Assembly (NCBI RefSeq): GCF_028737265.1
Contig: NZ_JAQZAK010000010.1
Coordinates: forward strand, 124,001-188,000
Source of the DNA: Actinomycetospora callitridis
Lineage (GTDB): Bacteria > Actinomycetota > Actinomycetes > Mycobacteriales > Pseudonocardiaceae
Length of the DNA: 64,000 bases
Reading direction: 5' to 3'
Part shown: positions 59,362 to 64,000 of the stretch, one piece after another
How the letters are laid out: the number at the start of each line of letters is the position of its first letter
How positions within the stretch are numbered: the first letter of the stretch is position 1
Made by a program: the position numbers and the translations under genes
Notes under the pieces: model-generated
Databases searched by the model: none
Told to the model about the DNA's origin: nothing
What the model saw: the letters and a program-made list of their open reading frames with translations, nothing else

Positions 59362-60374
59362 AGGCGCTGGTCACCGGCGGGGGCGGGTTCCTCGGCGGCG
59401 CGGTCGTCGACGCCCTGCTCGCCCGCGGCGACGAGGTCACGAGCCTCGCGCGCGGCGCCTACCCCGCGCTCGCCGACCGGGGTGTCCGGGTGCTGCGCGG
59501 CGACCTCGCGGACCTCGGGGCCGCACGCGAGGCCGTCACCGGTCAGGACGTCGTGTTCCACGTCGCCGCGAAGGCCGGCATCTGGGGCACCGACGCGGAC
59601 TTCCACCGCAGCAACGTCGAGGGCACCCGCGTGCTGCTCGCCGCCTGCCGCGAGGCGGGCGTCGGGCGGTTCGTCTTCACCAGCACGCCGAGCGTCGTGC
59701 ACACCGGCGGGGACATCGCCGGCGGCCACGAGGGCCTCCCGTACGCCACGCACTTCGACTCGGCGTACCCCCGCACGAAGGCCGAAGCCGAGCGTCTCGT
59801 CCTCGCCGCGAACGGCCCCGCCCTGGCCACGACGGCCCTGCGACCGCACCTCGTCTGGGGTCCGGGCGACACCCAGCTCGTGCCGCGCATCCTCGACCGG
59901 GCGCGGGCGGGACGCCTGGCGCTGGTCGGGGACGGGTCCGCGGTGATCGACACGACCTACATCGACGACGCGGCGCGCGCCCACCTCGACGCGGCCGACG
60001 CGCTCGCGGCTCCCGGCGCCGCCTGTGCGGGGCGGCCCTACTTCGTGACCTCCGGCGACCCGCGCCCCGTTCGCGAGCTGGTCGACGGGATCCTCGCCGC
60101 CGGCGGGATGGGGCCGGTCCGCGTCACGGTGCCGCGCCCTGTGGCGGTGGCCGCCGGCGCGGCGGTGGAGACGGTGTGGCGGGGCCTCGGCCTCGCCTCG
60201 GCGCGGGGCTGGATCGCCGATCCCGGCGAGCCGCCGATGACCCGCTTCCTCGCCCGTCAGCTCGCCACCGAGCACTGGTTCGACATCTCCGCCGCCCGTC
60301 GCGACCTGGGCTACGCGCCGCAGGTCGACCTCGACGAGGGGTTCGCCCGACTGGCGATCTCGCTGGCCGGCTGA
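59358..60374 (+). CDS. oleD: OleD, 2-alkyl-3-ketoalkanoate reductase
   Basis: 338 aa extended SDR: VTGGGGFLGGAVVDALLARG (NADPH loop), FTSTPSVVHTGGDI (catalytic Ser/Thr), DSAYPRTKAEAE (YxxxK) and LRPHLVWGPGD. OleD reduces the OleA product to the beta-hydroxy acid before OleC acts. It resembles 3-beta-HSD/sterol dehydrogenase proteins, but the operon decides. GTG overlaps the oleC stop (GTGA). Confidence 0.92.
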   Translation: MKALVTGGGGFLGGAVVDALLARGDEVTSLARGAYPALADRGVRVLRGDLADLGAAREAVTGQDVVFHVAAKAGIWGTDADFHRSNVEGTRVLLAACREAGVGRFVFTSTPSVVHTGGDIAGGHEGLPYATHFDSAYPRTKAEAERLVLAANGPALATTALRPHLVWGPGDTQLVPRILDRARAGRLALVGDGSAVIDTTYIDDAARAHLDAADALAAPGAACAGRPYFVTSGDPRPVRELVDGILAAGGMGPVRVTVPRPVAVAAGAAVETVWRGLGLASARGWIADPGEPPMTRFLARQLATEHWFDISAARRDLGYAPQVDLDEGFARLAISLAG

Positions 60375-60458
60375 GTCCGGGCTGTCGAGAACCGACGGTC
60401 GGCTCCGTCCCCGGGGTACGAGCGGCCCCGACGGGCCGCAGGACCCGCGGGGAGCAGC

Positions 60459-60917
60459 ATGTCGATCACACGGATGGACCACGTCGGCGTCGTCGTCGAC
60501 GACCTCGAGGCCGCCGTCGCCTTCTTCGTCGAGCTGGGCATGGAGCGGGTGGGCGGCGCGGAGTCGGTCGAGGGCCCGTGGGTGAACCGGGTGGTCGGGC
60601 TCGACGACGTCCACGTGGAGATCGCCTTCGTGGCGACCCCCGACGGGCACGGCCGGCTGGAGCTCACGCAGTTCCACCGGCCCGCGGCGACGACCGCCGA
60701 GCCGGGCGCCCCGGCGAACACCCAGGGCCTGCGTCGACTGATGTTCGCCGTCGACGACATCCACGACACCGTGACGCGGCTGAAGGCCCACGGGGGCGAG
60801 CTCGTCGGCGAGATCGCGCCGTACGAGGACGTGTTCCTGCTCTGCTACCTGCGCGGACCGAGCGGCATCATCGTCGCCCTGGCCGAGGAGATCGGCGGAG
60901 CTATTCGGCCCCGGTGA
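60459..60917 (+). CDS. VOC family protein
   Basis: 152 aa, two half-barrels: ITRMDHVGVVVDDLEAAVAF, VHVEIAFVATPDGHGRLELT, LMFAVDDIHDTVTRLKAHG and GIIVALAEEIG. Glyoxalase or dioxygenase-like fold, substrate unknown. Separate start region (85 bp after oleD) so not necessarily part of the ole operon. Its last 17 nt overlap the convergent SRPBCC gene. Confidence 0.87.
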   Translation: MSITRMDHVGVVVDDLEAAVAFFVELGMERVGGAESVEGPWVNRVVGLDDVHVEIAFVATPDGHGRLELTQFHRPAATTAEPGAPANTQGLRRLMFAVDDIHDTVTRLKAHGGELVGEIAPYEDVFLLCYLRGPSGIIVALAEEIGGAIRPR

Positions 60918-61533
60918 AGAAGGCGACCGTGCGGTCGGCGCGGGCCTTCGCGTCGTCGGGGTCGAGGCCGGCATCGACGGTCACCGGCACCCAGGCCGCG
61001 CCGACGGCCGTCAGGAACGCGACGCCCTCGGGCGAGGCGGCCCACTCCTCGGACTCGCCGTGCGGGGTGCCGCCGTCGCCGAGGTGCCAGGCCAGGCCGA
61101 CCAGTCCCAGGTCCCACCCGATCCCGGTGGCCGCGGGGCCGTAGCGGGGCCAGTGCTCGTCGTCGGGGTGGAAGACGTGCGTGAGGTCGAGCCGGGCGCC
61201 GTCGCCGTCGGGGCTCAGCCGGAGCTCGATCCAGCTGACGTCGCCGCCGTACTCCCACGTCGCGTCGAGCGCGTGCGGGGCCTCGCAGGCGGTGATCGTC
61301 CCGCCGGCCTGGCCCTCGAGCTGGTAGCGCCCGCCGACGTGCAGATCGCCGTGGACCGGCAGGAACCACCTCCCGAGCCGGGCGGGGTCGGTGCACGCCG
61401 CCCAGAGGTCCTCGACGTCGGTCGGGTACGTGCGGGAGAGGGTGACGAGGCGTGCGGTGCCGGTCTCCCGCTCGCGGGTGCCGAGCCGGCGGTGGGTCGC
61501 GTCGATCTCGCGGCGGATGTCCACGTTCTTCAT
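60901..61533 (-). CDS. SRPBCC (AHSA1-type START/Bet v1) protein
   Basis: 210 aa. RTYPTDVEDLWAACTDPARL, GRWFLPVHGDLHVGGRYQLE and HALDATWEYGGDVSWIELRL are typical of the AHSA1-like SRPBCC family, which binds hydrophobic ligands. It starts with an extra N-terminal helix. A palindromic CTTATATAAG lies 14 nt upstream of its start, suggesting repressor control. The TetR gene lies immediately upstream on the same strand. Confidence 0.88.
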   Translation of the reverse strand: MKNVDIRREIDATHRRLGTRERETGTARLVTLSRTYPTDVEDLWAACTDPARLGRWFLPVHGDLHVGGRYQLEGQAGGTITACEAPHALDATWEYGGDVSWIELRLSPDGDGARLDLTHVFHPDDEHWPRYGPAATGIGWDLGLVGLAWHLGDGGTPHGESEEWAASPEGVAFLTAVGAAWVPVTVDAGLDPDDAKARADRTVAFFTGAE

Positions 61534-61546
61534 CCTTGAGTCGTCG

Positions 61547-61556
61547 CTTATATAAG
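61547..61556. promoter_or_regulatory. CTTATATAAG palindrome
   Basis: Perfect 10-bp AT-rich palindrome in otherwise ~75% GC DNA, between the TetR stop and the SRPBCC start; TTGACTTATATAAG on the minus strand could also serve as promoter core. Confidence 0.5.
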
Positions 61557-62147
61557 TCAAGCCGGGTTGAGCGAGCAGACCTCGGCCTCCACGGCGTCGA
61601 GGGCCTCGGTGAGGGTGCCGACGTCCAGGTCCTCGAGCCAGCGGGTGAGGGCCTCGCCGACGCAGGCGATCCCGATGCCGGCGATGAGCCGCGCACGCTC
61701 CCGCGAGTAGCCGCGACTCTCCAGCTCGGCGACGACGAGCCGCTGGAGCGCGTCGTGCTTCAGGCCCTCGCGGGCCCGGAGCGCGGGCGTCCGCGCGATC
61801 ACCCGCGCGCGCCGGACCAGCATCTCGCGGTCGGGCTCGAGCAGATCGGCGGCCGCGCGGGCCGCGCAGGAGATGACGGCGAGCGGGGTGCACCCGGGGG
61901 GCGCGGACGCCGCCGCCCGCGTCATCGCGTCGTGGAGGGCGTCGTCCTCGGCGAAGAGGAAGTCCTCCTTGTCGGCGAAGTGCCGGTAGAGCGTGCGCTG
62001 ACCGACCTCGGCCGCCTCGGCCACCGCCGCGACCGTCACCGCGTCGTACCCGTACTCGTCGAACAGGTTCGTCGCCGCGGCCACGATGGCCTCCCGCGTG
62101 CGCCGCCGCTTGACCTCGCGCAGCGTCGGGGCGTCGGGCCTGCTCAC
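61557..62147 (-). CDS. TetR family transcriptional regulator
   Basis: 196 aa. The N-terminal HTH is complete: RTREAIVAAATNLFDEYGYD, AVTVAAVAEAAEVGQRTLYR, HFADKEDFLF. The C-terminal ligand domain is generic. GTG at 62147. It diverges from an SDR gene and a palindrome lies between them (62176-62190), so it probably represses both itself and the SDR in response to a small hydrophobic ligand. Confidence 0.9.
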   Translation of the reverse strand: MSRPDAPTLREVKRRRTREAIVAAATNLFDEYGYDAVTVAAVAEAAEVGQRTLYRHFADKEDFLFAEDDALHDAMTRAAASAPPGCTPLAVISCAARAAADLLEPDREMLVRRARVIARTPALRAREGLKHDALQRLVVAELESRGYSRERARLIAGIGIACVGEALTRWLEDLDVGTLTEALDAVEAEVCSLNPA

Positions 62148-62175
62148 AGGAGCGAGTATGGCACGCGACGCCATA

Positions 62176-62220
62176 TGGCACACGTTGCCAATTGACACGC
62201 CGTGCCACTACGTTGACGGC
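62176..62220 (+). promoter_or_regulatory. TetR operator overlapping the SDR promoter
   Basis: TGGCA-cacgt-TGCCA (62176-62190) is a perfect dyad. TTGCCA (62185-62190) and TACGTT (62209-62214), 18 nt apart, form a -35/-10 pair, and the SDR ATG follows 6 nt after the -10 (leaderless). The operator covers the -35, which fits simple repression. Confidence 0.65.
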
Positions 62221-63072
62221 ATGCGCGTTCTCGTCACCGGAGCCACCCGCGGTCTGGGCCTGGCCACCGCTCGCACCCTCGCCCGCCGCGGCGCCGACGT
62301 CGTCGTCAGCGGGCGCGACCCCGCGGCCGTCACCCGGGTCGCCGGGGAGATCGGCGGCACGCCGGTCGTCCTCGATCTCGCCCGCCCGTCCCACGTCCGC
62401 GAGGTGGCCGCGGAGCTGCCCGCGCTCGACGCGGTGGTCGCCAACGCCGGCGTCCAGTTCGCCGGCGCGCCGACGTTCACCGCGGACGGCGTCGAGGAGA
62501 CGCTGGCGATCAACGTCCTGGGCCACGTCGTCCTGCTCGATGCCCTGATGGCCGGCCCGAACCCGCCGGGCGAGGTCGTCCTCCTCGGCTCGGGCACCCA
62601 CCTGCCGGGCGAGATCCCGTTCATCCCCGATCCCGTGGAGGACCTGGATCTCGGCGCGCTGGCCCGGGGCGAGGCGGCGGCCGAGAGCGGCCCGCAGCGC
62701 TACAGCACCTCGAAGCTGCACACCACCGCGCTCACCGGCGCGTACGCGCGGGCGTACCCGGACACCTTCTGGACCTGCTACGACCCGGGCCTCATGACCG
62801 ACACGGGCCTCGCCCGCGATCGTCCCGCCTGGCAGCAGCAGATCTTCCGGACCGTCGGGCGCGGGGTCACGGCCTTCGTGCCGTTCGCCGTCACGTCCGA
62901 GCGGTCGGGCGCGACGCTCGCGAGCCTCGTCCTCAACCCGACCGGGCCCTCCGGCGGCGTCGTGGCGTACCACCGGGGCTTCGGCGACCGGTCGGCGCGC
63001 GCAGCGGACCCGGAGTACCAGGACGGCCTGCTCGCCGCGGCGCGCGAGCTCGTCGCCGTCGGAGTGCGCTGA
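62221..63072 (+). CDS. SDR family oxidoreductase (light-dependent protochlorophyllide-reductase-like)
   Basis: 283 aa SDR with an insertion before the catalytic Tyr: VTGATRGLGLATARTLARRG (cofactor), VVANAGVQF (NAG), VLLGSGTHLPG and RYSTSKLHTTALTGAYARAY (YxxxK). The TxxxHxP-like GSGTHLP and long insertion recall the POR/retinol-dehydrogenase-like SDR group. It is controlled by the adjacent TetR and so probably detoxifies or modifies the TetR ligand. Start ATG at 62221. Confidence 0.88.
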   Translation: MRVLVTGATRGLGLATARTLARRGADVVVSGRDPAAVTRVAGEIGGTPVVLDLARPSHVREVAAELPALDAVVANAGVQFAGAPTFTADGVEETLAINVLGHVVLLDALMAGPNPPGEVVLLGSGTHLPGEIPFIPDPVEDLDLGALARGEAAAESGPQRYSTSKLHTTALTGAYARAYPDTFWTCYDPGLMTDTGLARDRPAWQQQIFRTVGRGVTAFVPFAVTSERSGATLASLVLNPTGPSGGVVAYHRGFGDRSARAADPEYQDGLLAAARELVAVGVR

Positions 63073-63099
63073 GGACCTCCGCGGCTCACGAGCCGCTGG

Positions 63100-63184
63100 C
63101 GGAAGCGGGGGGATTCGAACCCCCGGTCCGGTGAGGGACGTCCGCTTTCAAGGCGGATGCAATCGGCCGCTCTGCCACGCTTCC
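63100..63184 (-). tRNA. tRNA-Ser(TGA)
   Basis: 85 nt class II tRNA with long variable arm. Acceptor GGAAGCG/CGCTTCC, anticodon loop CTTGAAA giving TGA, T loop GGTTCGAAT. Confidence 0.96.
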
Positions 63185-63203
63185 GCGGGTCAGGGTAGGG
63201 CGA

Positions 63204-63671
63204 TCAGCTGTCGGCGCGCAGCTTGGTCACCACGCGCTCGAAGACGTCACCGACGACGCGGCGCTCGTGGTCGTCGAGCAGGTCGACGAAGTGGGCCCGC
63301 ACGCCCTCCAGGTGATCGGGCGCGGCGCGCTGGAGGACGTCGTAGCCGTGGGCGGTGAGGACGGCGAACACGCCCCGGCCGTCGGAGGGGCAGAGCTCGC
63401 GGCGCACGAGGTCGTCGGCCTCGAGGCGGGACACCTGGTGGGACAGGCGGGACTTCGACGCCACGACCTCGTCGGCGAGCAGGCTCATCCGCATCCGGTG
63501 GTCCTGCTGCTCGGAGAGCCGGACCAGGATCTCGTAGTCGGCCAGCGAGATGCCGTGGGCGTCCGACAGCTCGCGGTTGAGGCGCCCCGCGAGCAGCGCC
63601 TGCCCCGCGATGTAGTTGCGCCACGCGTGCCACTCGACGGGGTCGAGCCAGCGCGGTTCCTGCTCCGCCAT
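63204..63671 (-). CDS. MarR family transcriptional regulator
   Basis: 155 aa. The winged helix is clear: LNRELSDAHGISLADYEILV, MRMSLLADEVVASKSRLSHQ, VSRLEADDLVRRELCPSDGR. Likely a dimeric repressor. On the minus strand TATCCT lies 6 nt before the ATG (leaderless). It diverges from the quinone oxidoreductase gene at 63715, its probable target. Confidence 0.9.
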   Translation of the reverse strand: MAEQEPRWLDPVEWHAWRNYIAGQALLAGRLNRELSDAHGISLADYEILVRLSEQQDHRMRMSLLADEVVASKSRLSHQVSRLEADDLVRRELCPSDGRGVFAVLTAHGYDVLQRAAPDHLEGVRAHFVDLLDDHERRVVGDVFERVVTKLRADS

Positions 63672-63714
63672 CCGCCCAGGATACTGCGGGCGAGGCCCGC
63701 TAGCGTCGCGTGTC

Positions 63715-64000
63715 GTGTACGCGATCAGCATCCGTGAGCCCGGCGGCCCCGAGGTCCTCGAGTGGACCGAGCACCCCGATCCCGAGCCCGGGCCGAACGA
63801 GGTCGTCGTCGACGTCGTCGCGACCGCGGTGAACCGCGCCGACGTGATGCAGCGCCAGGGGATGTACCCGCCGCCGCCCGGAGCGTCGGAGGTCCCGGGC
63901 CTGGAGTGCTCGGGACGCATCGCCGCGCTCGGTCCCGACGTCGAGGGGTGGGCGGTGGGCGACGAGGTGTGCGCGCTGCTCGCGGGTGGCGGCTACGCCG
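63715..64000 (+). CDS. NAD(P)H:quinone oxidoreductase, MDR family (5' part)
   Basis: First ~95 residues are inside the window; the gene runs off the end. AISIREPGGPEVLEWTEHPD, VVVDVVATAVNRADVMQRQG, PGLECSGRIAALG are typical of zeta-crystallin-like quinone oxidoreductases without structural zinc. GTG at 63715 preceded by TAGCGT with 8 nt between. Divergent from a MarR regulator. Confidence 0.9.
   Translation, partial: MYAISIREPGGPEVLEWTEHPDPEPGPNEVVVDVVATAVNRADVMQRQGMYPPPPGASEVPGLECSGRIAALGPDVEGWAVGDEVCALLAGGGYA

Overview
The window is high-GC actinobacterial DNA. GTG starts, tightly overlapping GTGA/ATGA gene junctions, weak or absent ribosome binding sites with TANNNT boxes 6-8 nt before many starts, F420-type oxidoreductase families, a cobalamin riboswitch and a pSAM2-like integrative element all fit a Pseudonocardiaceae-type organism. 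The genus is inference.

Left chromosomal part (1-26.5 kb): end of a Nei/Fpg-type DNA glycosylase; a Ddn-family and an EEP-family enzyme; a riboswitch-controlled minus-strand cobalamin operon (unknown 107-aa protein, CobC-like decarboxylase, BluB-CobT fusion, CysG-like SUMT); a degenerate LuxR regulator; L-asparaginase II with FchA and formate-THF ligase (one-carbon metabolism); cutinase, AEC transporter, MobA, PPOX and cupin genes; a large PBP1A with a long proline-rich N-terminus; a minus-strand run of Ser/Thr kinase, 164-aa protein, acetamidase and SDR; DUF1707, DUF3048, CsbD and VOC proteins; and a bile-acid:Na+ symporter family transporter.

Integrated element (26,565-46,201): about 19.6 kb bounded by perfect 58-bp direct repeats of the 3' part of tRNA-Arg(ACG). 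The right 6 kb is a classic actinomycete integrative and conjugative element (AICE) backbone: DUF5919 regulator, Nudix (Pif-like) protein, Pra-like protein, membrane protein, FtsK/TraSA-type translocase, RepSA-type initiator, Xis and tyrosine integrase. The left 12 kb is lower-GC cargo that looks like a defence/accessory island: a six-TM 677-aa protein with two small partners, a MazG-like plus EVE-HNH endonuclease pair, a ScoMcrA-like HNH endonuclease, a DUF4238 protein, several single-TM anchored unknown proteins and an HD protein. This cargo is the most likely place for an undescribed system.

Right chromosomal part (46.2-64 kb): tRNA-Arg(ACG) and tRNA-Ser(GCT); a zinc alcohol dehydrogenase; a decayed divergent SDR/TetR pair; a DUF2156 (LPG-synthase-like) membrane protein; a dienelactone-hydrolase-like protein with Asp at the nucleophile position; a HisC/Pat-like aminotransferase overlapped by an antisense acyltransferase tail; two DUF1990-type genes separated by a short tandem repeat; a PIG-L deacetylase; a complete four-gene oleABCD operon for long-chain olefin synthesis by head-to-head acyl condensation; VOC, SRPBCC, TetR and SDR genes; tRNA-Ser(TGA); a MarR regulator; and the start of a quinone oxidoreductase.
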